A DNA stretch of 64,000 nucleotides, from positions 1,922,001 to 1,986,000 of the forward strand of contig NZ_CP157355.1 in NCBI RefSeq assembly GCF_040047665.1. Reading direction: 5' to 3'. Source of the stretch: Chitinibacter sp. FCG-7 (GTDB lineage Bacteria > Pseudomonadota > Gammaproteobacteria > Burkholderiales > Chitinibacteraceae). A program made the position numbers and the translations under genes. Shown here piece after piece: positions 22,743 to 32,243 of this stretch. The number at the start of each line of letters is the position of its first letter. Position 1 is the first letter of the stretch. The notes under the pieces were generated by a model. The model worked only from the letters and a program-made list of their open reading frames with translations. It was not told the origin of the DNA and searched no databases.

Positions 22743-24203
22743 CTAGCGCTGCTGATGCTTTTGCTCAACTAGCTGATCGAGCAATTGAAACAGCGACTGG
22801 CTGGCATGTTCAGCGCTGGTAAATTGACGCTGGATCTGCTGTTGCAAGCCGGTGTCGTCCGGCCAATTGTGTGCGGCCAGTGCGACAATCTGGTGCATGG
22901 TTTGATAGAGCTGCTGCTGTGGCATGGCCAATTCACGGAAAGCAGCGTATTGATTGTAATCGCGCAGCTCGTTCACGCTGGCGTACCAGCGGCCAAACAC
23001 GCTGTCTGTGGCCTGCATCTGCAAGGTTTGCTGCGCTTTGCGCGCCAGATCGCCGCCCATCATATTGATATAGCCATTCTGTTTGAAGTACAGAATTTCC
23101 ACCTTGGCCTGCGAGGCGTGGCAGACGTCCTGCACATAGGCAATCCGTTGCAAAGCCTGTTTGGCGCGCAGCTCGCTGCTCTGGAAACGTTGCTCGATGC
23201 CGCTCACATGCTCGCCTGATTCATGCGCCATTTCGCGCATGCTGCCGCTAACCCGGCTAATGCTAGCCGCTTTTTCCTGCAAGGCCGTCATCACCGCACC
23301 GATTTCGCTCGATGCCGCCTTGCTGCGTTCGGCCAGTTTGCGCACTTCGTCGGCAACTACCGCAAAGCCGCGCCCCTGCTCGCCAGCGCGCGCCGCTTCA
23401 ATCGCCGCGTTGAGCGCCAGCAGATTGGTCTGATCGGATAAATCGGCAATCATATTGACCGACGAGCTGACCTTGGCGGCCAGCGCGCCAAAGCCATCGA
23501 CGGCGGCGCTGGTGTCGTCGATATGCCCGATGATGGCCAGCAGCGTATTGATCAGCTGTACCACTTGCGCCCGGCTGTCTTCGGCGTCGGCCACATTCTG
23601 GCTCGATAGCCCAGCCAGCTCGTCGGTCGCACTGGCGATGCCGACCATATCGCCCTGCGTCATTTCCAGATTGGCGAGCAGATTGCGGGTGTTGAGCTCA
23701 CCCAGCTGCGAGAGCAAGCCGTTACGGCGCTCCTGTAATGCGTTTTTTTCCAGCACGATCAGCGATTGATTGGTGCGATCTAGCGAGTCCCGAAAGACGC
23801 CGTGCAGACCCACAGGCTGCGCCTTGCGGAAAAAACGCCCCTGGCTGGCCATTTGCAGCGCGGTTTGCTGCTCGCGAAAGCAGGCTTCCAGTTGATCAAG
23901 CATATCGTTGATCGCCCAGCTGATGCGGCCAAATTCATCGGTATTCGGAATATGCAAAATCCGCCCGCCAACTTGTCCGGCGGCCACATCGCTGGCCACG
24001 CGCTCCAGCTGCTGCAACAGCGCCAGATCGGTCCGCGATCTCATGACATACAGATGGCCGCAAACGATGCCCGCCAGCAAAAGCAGCAAGGACCAGCTGT
24101 TAAATCCATGCAGATACCAGGACAGCAGGAAATGCAGCCCCAGCAGGCTGCACAGGAAAATCACCACCAGCGTCACCCTAGAGTGAAAGGACAAATTCTT
24201 CAT
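22743..24203 (-). CDS. chemoreceptor partner of a split energy-taxis (CetA/Aer-like) pair
   Basis: A 486-residue receptor with two adjacent N-terminal membrane helices (about residues 8-30 and 36-52) and essentially no periplasmic domain. A HAMP-like segment ([24 protein letters not shown]) and a full signalling hairpin ([40 protein letters not shown]) follow. The C-terminal 120 residues resemble a CZB zinc domain (VFGRWYAS ... MHQIV), but the usual Cys before FGxW and one His are missing. It starts inside the PAS gene (26-nt overlap), indicating coupled translation. Together they have the domain content of one Aer protein. Function is inferred from architecture. Confidence 0.85.
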   Translation of the reverse strand: MKNLSFHSRVTLVVIFLCSLLGLHFLLSWYLHGFNSWSLLLLLAGIVCGHLYVMRSRTDLALLQQLERVASDVAAGQVGGRILHIPNTDEFGRISWAINDMLDQLEACFREQQTALQMASQGRFFRKAQPVGLHGVFRDSLDRTNQSLIVLEKNALQERRNGLLSQLGELNTRNLLANLEMTQGDMVGIASATDELAGLSSQNVADAEDSRAQVVQLINTLLAIIGHIDDTSAAVDGFGALAAKVSSSVNMIADLSDQTNLLALNAAIEAARAGEQGRGFAVVADEVRKLAERSKAASSEIGAVMTALQEKAASISRVSGSMREMAHESGEHVSGIEQRFQSSELRAKQALQRIAYVQDVCHASQAKVEILYFKQNGYINMMGGDLARKAQQTLQMQATDSVFGRWYASVNELRDYNQYAAFRELAMPQQQLYQTMHQIVALAAHNWPDDTGLQQQIQRQFTSAEHASQSLFQLLDQLVEQKHQQR

Positions 24204-24696
24204 AGCTCACCCCCTGTTGTTGCAGTACCGAGTTCAGCAGCGCCAGCGAAGCATTGCAGGCGTCGCGCGCGCCTGCGGCTTGTTCGGCGGCCAGCATTTG
24301 CTGGTATAAACCTGTGCAGGTATCGACCGCTGAGCGTTTTGGGCAGCGGCGTACAGACAGATACCCAATGATATTGCCTTGTGCATCGTAATCTGGCGTG
24401 ACATTGGCCAACACCCAGTAAAAGCTGCCGTCCTTGGCCATGTTCTTCACGTAGGCAAACACTTCCTGCCCGCTGGCGATGGTGTCCCACAGGTATTTGA
24501 ATACGCCGCGCGGCATATCGGGGTGGCGAATAATATTGTGCTGTGCGCCCAGTAGCTCGTGCTCGGTATAGCCGGAGTACTCGATAAAGATGCGGTTGCC
24601 GTAGGTAATCCGCCCCTTGGTGTCGGTTTTGGAGACGATAAAATCATTCTCGCGCATGATTTTTTCGTGTTGCGTCGGGGTAATGCGGTTTTTCAT
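24178..24696 (-). CDS. Aer-like PAS sensor protein (CetB-like)
   Basis: A 172-residue soluble protein that is one PAS domain plus a short helical tail. The N-terminus matches Aer: [60 protein letters not shown], then [21 protein letters not shown]. In Aer this domain binds FAD and reports redox state. The C-terminal tail has cysteines at CPKRS, DTCTG and DACNAS. It is co-transcribed and overlaps with the downstream receptor, which lacks its own sensor domain. Confidence 0.88.
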   Translation of the reverse strand: MKNRITPTQHEKIMRENDFIVSKTDTKGRITYGNRIFIEYSGYTEHELLGAQHNIIRHPDMPRGVFKYLWDTIASGQEVFAYVKNMAKDGSFYWVLANVTPDYDAQGNIIGYLSVRRCPKRSAVDTCTGLYQQMLAAEQAAGARDACNASLALLNSVLQQQGVSYEEFVLSL

Positions 24697-24708
24697 GGTG
24701 AGCCCGCC

Positions 24709-26007
24709 TTATGACTGTGTGGCCAGTTGCCAGAATTCGATCAAATCCATGCCTTCCTGATTTTGCGCACGAACCCGCGCGGTTTCCACATCGCCCAGAT
24801 TGGCCTGTAGCGTGGCAATCACCTGCGGATCGAGTTTGCCCTGCTGCGCCAGCTCGTGCAGGTTGTCGAGCACGGCCGCCGGGCTGAGTCCGGGGCGATA
24901 TGGCCGGTCTTCGGTCAGCGCGGTGTAGACGTCGGCCACCGCCATAATGCGCGAGCCCAAAGTCAGCTCGGCTCCGGTGCGATGGTAAGGATAGCCGCTG
25001 CCATCGAGCCGTTCGTGATGGCAGGCCGCCCATTCAGCGACGTCCTCTAGCCCCTTGATGGCGCCCAGAATATCCAGCGTCAGATAGCTGTGCGAGCGAA
25101 CCCGCGCCATTTCCTGCTCGCCCAGCGTGCCCTGGCGCTCGATGTATTCGCTGGGAATCGCCAGTTTGCCCAGATCGTGCAAATAGCCTGCCATCCGGAT
25201 TTTGATGCATTCCTGCTCGCTCATTTGCATATGCCGGGCGATGGTTTCGGCGGTGATGGCCACGCCAACCGAGTGCGTGGCTGTAAAGTGGCTGCGCGAA
25301 TCAATTACCAGCGCAAAAAACTGGGCAAACTGCAGCATCTGGTCCAGATCCAGGTCGATATTATCGAACGGCGCCAGATCCATCAGAATGCGGTCCAGAT
25401 TGCGCGAGAAAATATCCAGCCAGAAGCTTTCCTGCTGCGCGGTTTTGCAAAAGGCATCGACAAACAGCGGGTGAAATTTGCTGCCGCTGGCGTCGCAAAT
25501 CTGCTCGACAATGCCGGGTGCCGCGCCCAGGATATTGTCTTGCCCCTGCGCCAGCACCTCGATGCGGTCGGCCAGATAAATCAGGTGGCTCATCAAGGGC
25601 ACTGTTTCGCCCTCAAACAAGGCTCCCGCGCCGTAATTCCACTGTATATGGTGGTGGCGTACCAGCGCGGCGTAGCGGTCAAAGCCCGGAAAGCGTGACA
25701 GCAAGAGCGCGCCCATGTGTGCATGGGCGTGCGCGTCGTGTTCTTCAAAATCCAGCAGGGCGAGCCGGTCTTGCAGGCCAATTGCGCCAATATCATGAAA
25801 AATGGCCGCGCCAAATACATCCTGATAATCGCTGTCGTTCAGCGCCATATTGCGGGCTATCTGCGCAGCGATCAGGCAGGTGCGCTTCTGGTGCGAGCCC
25901 AGCGCCGGATCGAGCAGGTCAAGCGCGGTCGACAGCGCGCAAACCATGTCGAACAGGTGAATTCGGAAGGTGGAAAGCGCATCGATTCTGACTTGATGAT
26001 TGTACAT
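24709..26007 (-). CDS. HD-GYP cyclic-di-GMP phosphodiesterase with two HD domains
   Basis: A 432-residue cytoplasmic protein with two HD modules. The C-terminal one is a canonical HD-GYP domain: HSVGVAITAETIARHM, YLHDLGKLAIPSEYI, CHHERLDGSGYPYHR and MAVADVYTALTEDRPYR. This family hydrolyses c-di-GMP. The N-terminal module also has HD-type motifs (SHQKRTCLIAAQIAR, AIFHDIGAIGLQ, RHHHIQWNYG, YLADRIEVLAQ) but no GYP. It heads the operon with the PAS/receptor pair 12 nt downstream, suggesting a link between energy taxis and c-di-GMP. AGG lies 6 nt before ATG 26007, so I prefer it over 26013. Confidence 0.88.
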   Translation of the reverse strand: MYNHQVRIDALSTFRIHLFDMVCALSTALDLLDPALGSHQKRTCLIAAQIARNMALNDSDYQDVFGAAIFHDIGAIGLQDRLALLDFEEHDAHAHAHMGALLLSRFPGFDRYAALVRHHHIQWNYGAGALFEGETVPLMSHLIYLADRIEVLAQGQDNILGAAPGIVEQICDASGSKFHPLFVDAFCKTAQQESFWLDIFSRNLDRILMDLAPFDNIDLDLDQMLQFAQFFALVIDSRSHFTATHSVGVAITAETIARHMQMSEQECIKIRMAGYLHDLGKLAIPSEYIERQGTLGEQEMARVRSHSYLTLDILGAIKGLEDVAEWAACHHERLDGSGYPYHRTGAELTLGSRIMAVADVYTALTEDRPYRPGLSPAAVLDNLHELAQQGKLDPQVIATLQANLGDVETARVRAQNQEGMDLIEFWQLATQS

Positions 26008-26224
26008 AGCCATCCTGACTAGAGCTGAATGTTTACTCTGGGCTTCAGTATAGGCTGAGGAAATTGATCAATACCGGATTGCTGCAAAGATGCAGCCCAG
26101 CGCATAAAGTGGGCAGTGACATCAAGTGAGCAGTGAATATTGCCGCTACGCTTGTGAGCCTGATCATCCGCCGCAGCTTAAATCGCTGCGATACTGTGGC
26201 CATCGATTGGCTGGGGAAAATAGC

Positions 26225-26629
26225 ATGATGAAAAAATGGAGCCTGGGTGTGCTGGCTTTGCTCTTGAGTGTCTCGGCGTGGGCCAGCCGCGACTGGCGTG
26301 AAGGCGTGTATTACCCGCAAGGCGCGCGCGTGCTTTATCTGGGGCAGAGCTATGAAGCGCTGCAAAGCCATCGGGCGGTGAAGGGGGCCAACTGGAATCC
26401 TGAAGCTGCCGCCGCGCTGTGGCGCAAAACGGATGAACGCAGCCACGGCGCAGGCGATGGTCAGTGGCGCGAAGGGCGGCATTACAGCGTCGGCGAACTA
26501 AGCCGCTATCGCGGCCACACTTATCGCTGCCTGCAAAGGCACAAAGCCGAAAAAGGCGCAGGCTGGAACCCGGAGCGTGCGCCCAGCTTGTGGGAAAAAG
26601 TCAGCCACAATCCGGTTCGGCATCATTAA
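26225..26629 (+). CDS. secreted protein with two small chitin-binding modules
   Basis: A 134-residue exported protein. The signal peptide (MMKKWSLGVLALLLSVSAWA) is followed by two tandem carbohydrate-binding type 5/12 (ChtBD3) modules: WREGVYYPQGARVLYLGQSY ... GANWNPEAAAALW and WREGRHYSVGELSRYRGHTY ... GAGWNPERAPSLWEK. Each has the aromatic trio and the AxWNPxxxxxLW ending of the family. No catalytic domain is attached, so it likely acts as a chitin-binding or surface-adhesion protein. The same module type ends the subtilase at 60.3 kb. Confidence 0.88.
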   Translation: MMKKWSLGVLALLLSVSAWASRDWREGVYYPQGARVLYLGQSYEALQSHRAVKGANWNPEAAAALWRKTDERSHGAGDGQWREGRHYSVGELSRYRGHTYRCLQRHKAEKGAGWNPERAPSLWEKVSHNPVRHH

Positions 26630-26638
26630 TGTATTGAT

Positions 26639-26686
26639 GGGTATATGCTTCTAGATTAATTAAGATAATGGCTGTAGCAATATACC
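26639..26686. repeat. GGGTAT palindromic repeat, copy 6
   Basis: The left arm GGGTATATGCTTCTAG starts 10 nt after the chitin-binding protein stop; the right arm GGCTGTAGCAATATACC ends 19 nt before the glycerate kinase ATG. Confidence 0.85.
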
Positions 26687-26705
26687 TTGGTATTTTTGGT
26701 TGAAA

Positions 26706-27860
26706 ATGAAAAAAATCGTGATCGCGCCGGATTCATTTAAAGAATCGCTTAGCGCCCGGCAGGTGGCGCAGATGATTGCCGATGCTTTTCGCTCCGCATT
26801 GCCTGCGGTGGAGATTGTGGCGATTCCGCTGGCCGACGGCGGCGAAGGCACGCTGGCGGCATTGATCGACGCCACAGGCGGGCAGTTTCGCTCTGCCACG
26901 GTGCACGATCCTTTGGGCGATCCGCTGCTTGCGCACTGGGGTTTGCTCGGTGACGGTGAAACGGCCGTGATCGAAATGGCCGCCGCCAGCGGATTGGCGC
27001 TGATCGCGCCGCAGCGGCGCAATCCCTTATTGAGCTGCAGCGCTGGCACGGGCGAATTGATCAACGCCGCGCTGGACGCGGGCGTGCGGCATTTTATTCT
27101 GGCGATTGGCGGCTCGGCGACCAATGACGGTGGCGCGGGAATGCTGCGGGCGCTGGGTGTGCAATTGCTCGATGCCGCTGGCAAGGCATTGCCTGCTGGT
27201 GGTGCGGCGCTGGCGCAGCTTAGCCGGATTGATCTAAGCGGCCTTGATCCGCGTCTGGCGCACTGCCGGTTTGAAGTGGCCTGCGATGTGGATAATCCGC
27301 TGACTGGCAGTCAGGGCGCTTCGGCGATTTTTGGCCCGCAAAAAGGCGCAAGCCCGGCGATGGTCGCCCAGCTGGACGCGGCATTAAGCCATTACGCCAG
27401 CATCATCCGTCAGCAGGTCGGCATTGATATTGAGCACGCGGCCGGGGCGGGCGCTGCCGGTGGCATGGGCGCGGCGGCGCTGGCGTTTCTCAATGCCCGC
27501 CTGCGGCGCGGTGTTGACATTGTGCTGGATGCTACAGATCTGGCGAGACATCTGGCCGACGCCGATCTAGTGATTACCGGCGAAGGCCGTCTGGATGGGC
27601 AGACGGTTTTTGGCAAAACCCCGCTGGGTGTGGCGCAACTGGCCAAGCAGTTTGGCCTGCCGGTGATTGCCATTGGCGGCTGCCTGCGCGAAGACGTCGA
27701 TCAGTTGTATGGGCATGGGATTGATGCGGTGTTTTCCTGCGTGCATAAACCGATGACGCAGGATGAGGCGCTAAGCCATGCCAGCGATAATCTGCAGCGC
27801 GTGGCGCGCAATATTGCGGCGCTGATCGCCATCTCGCCAATCGCCAGGGTATTGCCCTGA
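26706..27860 (+). CDS. glycerate 2-kinase (GarK/GlxK family)
   Basis: A 384-residue glycerate kinase type I, phosphorylating D-glycerate in glyoxylate/glycerate use. Landmarks are IAPDSFKESLSARQVA at the N-terminus, PLADGGEGTL, the nucleotide-region IGGSATNDGGAGMLRALG, GAAGGMGAAALAFL, and ITGEGRLDGQT near residue 290. The length fits the family. The last codons AGG GTA TTG CCC TGA are the left arm of a GGGTAT repeat, so the repeat supplies the C-terminus RVLP and the stop. TTG at 26700 is a possible but weaker start. Confidence 0.92.
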   Translation: MKKIVIAPDSFKESLSARQVAQMIADAFRSALPAVEIVAIPLADGGEGTLAALIDATGGQFRSATVHDPLGDPLLAHWGLLGDGETAVIEMAAASGLALIAPQRRNPLLSCSAGTGELINAALDAGVRHFILAIGGSATNDGGAGMLRALGVQLLDAAGKALPAGGAALAQLSRIDLSGLDPRLAHCRFEVACDVDNPLTGSQGASAIFGPQKGASPAMVAQLDAALSHYASIIRQQVGIDIEHAAGAGAAGGMGAAALAFLNARLRRGVDIVLDATDLARHLADADLVITGEGRLDGQTVFGKTPLGVAQLAKQFGLPVIAIGGCLREDVDQLYGHGIDAVFSCVHKPMTQDEALSHASDNLQRVARNIAALIAISPIARVLP

Positions 27861-27895
27861 AGTCCTTGCCAGGGTTGAGCTAGATCTATATACAT
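27847..27895. repeat. GGGTAT palindromic repeat, copy 7 overlapping a stop codon
   Basis: The left arm GGGTATTGCCCTGAAG overlaps the end of the glycerate kinase gene. The right arm CTAGATCTATATAC is eroded but ends at the usual 49-nt length. Confidence 0.55.
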
Positions 27896-27923
27896 TGCCA
27901 TGTATTTTGTTGTTCACGGGCAT

Positions 27924-27955
27924 AAAAAAGCCTCGCCAGTTGTCGCTGGCGAGGC
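27924..27955 (-). terminator. terminator of the Cache-domain chemoreceptor
   Basis: A 10-bp stem (GCCTCGCCAG 27930-27939, CTGGCGAGGC 27946-27955) with six A at 27924-27929 giving the U tract on the minus strand. Confidence 0.88.
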
Positions 27956-27971
27956 CTTGGCTTGCACTCAA

Positions 27972-30047
27972 TCAGGTGCGGAATTTCGAGACCAGATCGG
28001 CCATGCGGCGGGCGAGATTTTCCAGTGCGGTCACCGAATGCGCCACTTCTGTGATCGAGTGATTGTTCTCCTGCGCCATATTGCTGATGTGTTCGATATT
28101 TTTGGCAATATCGGTACTGGCCGCCGCCTGCTCGCGCGTGGCATCGGCAATCACCGCTACGTCGGAAATCAGGCTGCGTGTCTCGCCCGAAACCGCGCCG
28201 ATGGCTTCGCTGGCCTGATTCGAGATCGTCAGGCAGCTGGCAATCTGTTTGCGGGTGACCTGCATATTCTGATCCGAGCTGGAAATTTCGCCCTGAATAT
28301 CGCCGACGATATGGCTGATTTCCTGTGTGGCTTCGCTGGTTCGCGCCGCCAGCTTGCGCACTTCGTCGGCCACGACGGCAAAGCCGCGCCCCTGCTCGCC
28401 AGCGCGCGCCGCTTCGATGGCGGCGTTGAGCGCCAGCAGATTGGTTTGCTCGGCAATATCCTTGATCACGCTGACAATGGTATCGACTCTGGCCGATTGC
28501 TGATTCAGTTTGCCCATCGAGCCCGATAGCGCATCGACCGATTGATGCAGCTTGTCGATTTCCTGCGCCACATTCTGCACCAGCGATTGGCCTTCTTCGG
28601 TCGAGCGGCTGGTGCTGGCCGCGCTGGTTTCAAAATGATGCGCGCTTTCGGCAATATGCTGGATGCTCACCGTCACTTGCTCGACGCTGGCGGCGGTGGC
28701 GGTTGACGATTCGGCTTGCTGCTGCGAGGCATGGGCGACTTTGTCGGCCACGCCGCTGAGCTGGCGTGCAGCCATGCCAACCGATTCGCTTTCACTGCGC
28801 ACCTGCACAAACATCTCGCGCAGATGCTCCATAAAGTGGTTGAAAGCCTCGCTGGTGCGGCCGATTTCATCGTGCGACTTCACCTCCAGCCGCCGCGTCA
28901 GATCGCCCTCGCCATGAGCCAGCGTTTCCATCGCGCTGGCCAGCCTGCCCAGCGGCGCGGTCAGGATGGTCAGCATAAAGGCCAGCACCGCCAGCAGCAG
29001 CACACCGGTAATCAGGCCAATAATAATCGCATCACGCCGCGCATTGACGGCGTCGGCCACGATCACGTCTTTGGGGATCGACACGCCCAGACCCCAATAT
29101 TGCCCGGTATTGCCCACCGTGATGGCGCGCCAGACGTGCAATGCGCCGTCGCGTTCAAATTCCAGCGTTTTGCCCGCCTGCATTTGCTGCAGCAAATCAG
29201 TAGGATACAGGCTGGCATTGATCGGTTTGCCCAGCAGGCTGCTGTTCTGGTGGACGACGTACAGTCCGCCATTGGAGACCAGCGTCAGATGGCCAACGCC
29301 GAATGGCTTGAACTGGCTGAAAATGCTCTGCAGCCGATCCAGCGGCAAATCCACCGCCGCAACGCCCTGAAATGCACCGGCCTGATTTTTAATCACCACG
29401 GCCAGCGACGACATCAGAATGCTTTTGCCTTGCACATCGTAGGGGAAAGGCTCGGTAATCGTGTCGCGCTGGCGCGATTTGGGGACAAAGTAAAAATCAC
29501 CCCAGCCTGCCTGATCATAAGGCGGTTTGTAGCCGGCCGGATTGCTGCGAAACGGCATGGCTTCCTGTTGCTGTTTTTCCCCCATCATGACGTCCTGCGC
29601 CACCTTGTCGCCCGAGCGAGTCATATAGGGCATATAGCGCCCGGTTGGATCGTGGCGAGGCCAGTCACTGGCATATTCGGCGTCTTTGCCGTCCAGCGCG
29701 TTGGCCTCCATCAGCATCCATAGCCCCGAAGCGTCGGGAAAACCGCCGAGCAATTTCAAAATCAGCTGGTCTATGGTTTTGCGCGGTGGGAAATGCTCGC
29801 CCTGCATGCCGGTAACGGCGTCGGCTAGATGTTGCGGCAAGGCAAAACCGATACTGAATTGCGCCTCGATCTGTTTGGCGTACGATTCGGCCTGCTCCTG
29901 CGCGCGGATTTTGCCGACGCGCTCGGCATCGGCGTAAACCTGGCTGGCGATCATCCAGATCATCACGGTCAAACCCAGCCCGATGGCCAGCGTGGCGGCA
30001 ATCAGCACCTTGGTGCGCATTTGAAGGCGGGCAAAAAGTGGGTGCAT
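27972..30047 (-). CDS. methyl-accepting chemotaxis protein with double Cache sensor
   Basis: A 691-residue transmembrane receptor. TM1 is at residues 13-33. A large periplasmic region (about 35-340) of double-Cache type has [20 protein letters not shown] and [20 protein letters not shown] as membrane-distal and proximal strands. TM2 ([20 protein letters not shown]) leads to HAMP ([20 protein letters not shown]) and the signalling hairpin ([40 protein letters not shown]). Double-Cache receptors often bind amino acids or organic acids; the ligand here is unknown. AAGGAAAG precedes the ATG. Confidence 0.93.
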   Translation of the reverse strand: MHPLFARLQMRTKVLIAATLAIGLGLTVMIWMIASQVYADAERVGKIRAQEQAESYAKQIEAQFSIGFALPQHLADAVTGMQGEHFPPRKTIDQLILKLLGGFPDASGLWMLMEANALDGKDAEYASDWPRHDPTGRYMPYMTRSGDKVAQDVMMGEKQQQEAMPFRSNPAGYKPPYDQAGWGDFYFVPKSRQRDTITEPFPYDVQGKSILMSSLAVVIKNQAGAFQGVAAVDLPLDRLQSIFSQFKPFGVGHLTLVSNGGLYVVHQNSSLLGKPINASLYPTDLLQQMQAGKTLEFERDGALHVWRAITVGNTGQYWGLGVSIPKDVIVADAVNARRDAIIIGLITGVLLLAVLAFMLTILTAPLGRLASAMETLAHGEGDLTRRLEVKSHDEIGRTSEAFNHFMEHLREMFVQVRSESESVGMAARQLSGVADKVAHASQQQAESSTATAASVEQVTVSIQHIAESAHHFETSAASTSRSTEEGQSLVQNVAQEIDKLHQSVDALSGSMGKLNQQSARVDTIVSVIKDIAEQTNLLALNAAIEAARAGEQGRGFAVVADEVRKLAARTSEATQEISHIVGDIQGEISSSDQNMQVTRKQIASCLTISNQASEAIGAVSGETRSLISDVAVIADATREQAAASTDIAKNIEHISNMAQENNHSITEVAHSVTALENLARRMADLVSKFRT

Positions 30048-30230
30048 GATCTTTCCTTCACGTGCTGAACAATCGGCGGATTATCTTGTTCATAGCACGT
30101 CGCGCCGCGTTTTGTTACCGTGATCTGACATAGTCGCAGGGCGATAGGGCGGATGCGATGGTGCGTGCGCAGCGGGGAAGTGAGCGTGGTGCGAAGAGCC
30201 TGGCCTGGTTTTAATACGGGGTGGATGTAT

Positions 30231-30273
30231 TGCTCTGTAAGTGAATTTGAATAATGACTATAGAGCTATACCC
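30231..30273. repeat. GGGTAT palindromic repeat, copy 8 overlapping a stop codon
   Basis: On the minus strand GGGTATAGCTCTATAG overlaps the end of the TehA-like gene: its codons AGG GTA TAG are repeat sequence. The other arm TGTATTGCTCTGTAA is partly eroded. Confidence 0.7.
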
Positions 30274-31255
30274 TTGATTTAATCCATTGCCCGAATGATA
30301 AGGCATAGCGCAGCGCCACATAGCTAATTACTGCACTGGCAATTGCCAGCTCCAGCGCAGCCATCCAGCCGATTTGCTCGATCATCGCGGTGGGTAAATG
30401 CCAGCTGATAAACAGTGCGTGCACTTTGTATAGCGCTGTTGCACCAATCGCCATCGGGAAAGTCAGCGCCGCGTAGCCGGGGGAAAAAGGCAGGCGCAGC
30501 AAATGGATAAACGCCGCGTACACGATCAGCGTCATCGTGATTGCCAAGCCCAGCATCACAATCACCAGCAGCGGCTGCGGCGTGATGGCGACGCGCAGAT
30601 AGGCGGCCAGCGTCAGGCTGGCGGGCGCGGCCAGAATCGCGATGGTTGGCTGCGCGCCTCGGGGAATAGTGTCACGGAAAATCAGGCGGTAAAACATCAG
30701 CGGCATCATCAGCGCATAGCAGGCCAGCGCAAAAGCCATACAGGCCCAGGCGATACCGTGCGACCAGCTGCCAGCTTCGCCAGACCAGGTGACGGCCGCC
30801 ACGGCGATGCCTACAGGTGGCACAAACCAGCTGGGCACCATATGCTGCAGCGAAAAATCGCGGCGGCGATAGCGGATAAATTTCACCAGAAAAAAGACAT
30901 GCACCCCAATCGCGGCTAGCCAGACAAGCAGGCCACAGGTGAGCAGATACAACGCAATGCCGTGGCTGACGACCATCAGTGCCATGGCAAAAGTGGGTGC
31001 CACGCTGCCGACTACCGGATGTTTCAGATCGGTTTTCAGCGTATCAAAATGCAGCGCAAAGCGTCCGCACAAGAGCAAAAGTAGCAGGGCCGACAACAGC
31101 ATCGTGGCGGTTTCAATCCGCCCCTGTGCTTGCAGCGCCGAGTCAAGACACATACCCAGGCCACCAATACCCAGCGCCAGCCCGCCCAAAGCGGTGGGCA
31201 GCTGGCGCAGCTGTTGTGACAGGGCCGATAAATGGCGAAATAGGGTACTTGGCAT
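30266..31255 (-). CDS. TDT-family transporter (TehA/SLAC1-like)
   Basis: A 329-residue membrane protein with about ten helices of the tellurite-resistance/dicarboxylate transporter family, which includes TehA anion channels and C4-dicarboxylate carriers. ALGGLALGIGGLG in helix 1, MVPSWFVPPVGIAVAA in the middle and YAALTFPMAIGATALYK near residue 265 match the family pattern. The substrate cannot be told from sequence. AAGGAGA precedes the start. A 9+9 inverted repeat lies directly upstream. Confidence 0.82.
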   Translation of the reverse strand: MPSTLFRHLSALSQQLRQLPTALGGLALGIGGLGMCLDSALQAQGRIETATMLLSALLLLLLCGRFALHFDTLKTDLKHPVVGSVAPTFAMALMVVSHGIALYLLTCGLLVWLAAIGVHVFFLVKFIRYRRRDFSLQHMVPSWFVPPVGIAVAAVTWSGEAGSWSHGIAWACMAFALACYALMMPLMFYRLIFRDTIPRGAQPTIAILAAPASLTLAAYLRVAITPQPLLVIVMLGLAITMTLIVYAAFIHLLRLPFSPGYAALTFPMAIGATALYKVHALFISWHLPTAMIEQIGWMAALELAIASAVISYVALRYALSFGQWIKSRV

Positions 31256-31267
31256 TTCATTCTCCTT

Positions 31268-31299
31268 ATCGTATTTGTGGATTAATTAAAAAATACGAT
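31268..31299. promoter_or_regulatory. inverted repeat in the TehA-like gene leader
   Basis: ATCGTATTT (31268-31276) and AAATACGAT (31291-31299) are a perfect 9-bp inverted repeat with a 14-nt AT-rich spacer, 12 nt upstream of the start codon and next to the ribosome site. It may be an operator or an mRNA hairpin. Confidence 0.5.
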
Positions 31300-31374
31300 C
31301 TGTTTTATGAATGATATGCCGATGGCAAAGTGAGGGCTAGGCGAAAAATACCAAGGCCGCCACTGCGTGATCAA

Positions 31375-31779
31375 TTACATGATTTTCAGCAATTCCACTT
31401 CAAAAATCAGCGTGGCGTTCGGCGGAATCACACCGGGTACACCGCGTTCGCCGTAGGCCAGCTTCGGCGGGCAAACCAGTTTGGCCTTGCCGCCTTCGCG
31501 GATTTTCTGCACGCCTTCGGTCCAGCACGGCACCACGCGCGCCAGCGGGAAAGTCGCTGGCTGGCCACGTTTGTACGAGCTATCAAATTCCTTGCCATCG
31601 GGCAAAGTGCCACGGTAATGCACGCTCACGGTATCGAGCGCTTTGGGCGCAGCGCCTTTGCCTTCCTTGAGCATGGTGATTTCAATGCCCGATTCGGTTT
31701 TGAACGGTTTGGCGACTTCAGTTGCGTGGGCAGAGCAAGTTAGAGCACTAAACAACATCGCGGAGTAAATTATTTTCAT
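31375..31779 (-). CDS. FKBP-type peptidyl-prolyl isomerase, periplasmic
   Basis: A 134-residue exported prolyl isomerase. The signal peptide (residues 1-19, ending SAHA) precedes one FKBP domain with DTVSVHYRGTLPDGKEFDSS, QPATFPLARVVPCWTEGVQ, GGKAKLVCPPKLAYGERGV and IPPNATLIFEVELL. Active-site aromatic and Asp positions are present. The frame is open far upstream, but ATG 31779 has AAAGGAAA before it and starts the signal peptide. It overlaps the upstream membrane-protein gene by ATGA. Confidence 0.9.
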   Translation of the reverse strand: MKIIYSAMLFSALTCSAHATEVAKPFKTESGIEITMLKEGKGAAPKALDTVSVHYRGTLPDGKEFDSSYKRGQPATFPLARVVPCWTEGVQKIREGGKAKLVCPPKLAYGERGVPGVIPPNATLIFEVELLKIM

Positions 31780-32228
31780 TGGTTTTCCTTTGGTTCGGAA
31801 GTTTGGTTGAGGTATCTGCAGCAATAGGCGGTTGACCAAAAGATGATGGAGGGAACAATCATCAATGTCGCAATAGCAAATGGTAAATACCAGATGCCGC
31901 TCAAGAGCATGAGTAGGGCTGCCCATCCGATCACTAGATGTAATGCAGTAACTCCAATAGCAGTGAAAGTGGTAGCAATGGTGAGGTGTATTGTTTTGGT
32001 TTTTTTGATTGTTGTGAGTTGTACGCTCAGCGCTACACAACACACTAGCCCGAAAAAATGCTGTAAAGCTAAATTAAAAATTGATCCCAAAAGCATACTA
32101 CCAACATCACAGCAAACTTTAGGGGGGAATAGAAATTGATATGGGAAGTATGAAATCAATGCCCCGATTAGATAAATGATGATGACGTCAGCTGTGTGAT
32201 CATTATCGACTTTGTCATATTCAAACAT
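31776..32228 (-). CDS. small multi-pass membrane protein of unknown function
   Basis: A 150-residue protein not assigned to a family. It has about four hydrophobic segments (VIIIYLIGALISYFPYQFLF, MLLGSIFNLALQHFFGLVCC, TATTFTAIGV-TALHLVIGW, WYLPFAIATLMIVPSIIFWS) and several cysteines. Its DNA is clearly more AT-rich than its neighbours, suggesting acquisition or relaxed selection. The stop overlaps the FKBP start by ATGA, so the two are translationally coupled. Confidence 0.6.
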   Translation of the reverse strand: MFEYDKVDNDHTADVIIIYLIGALISYFPYQFLFPPKVCCDVGSMLLGSIFNLALQHFFGLVCCVALSVQLTTIKKTKTIHLTIATTFTAIGVTALHLVIGWAALLMLLSGIWYLPFAIATLMIVPSIIFWSTAYCCRYLNQTSEPKENQ

Positions 32229-32243
32229 ATCTATTTTTTCTCA

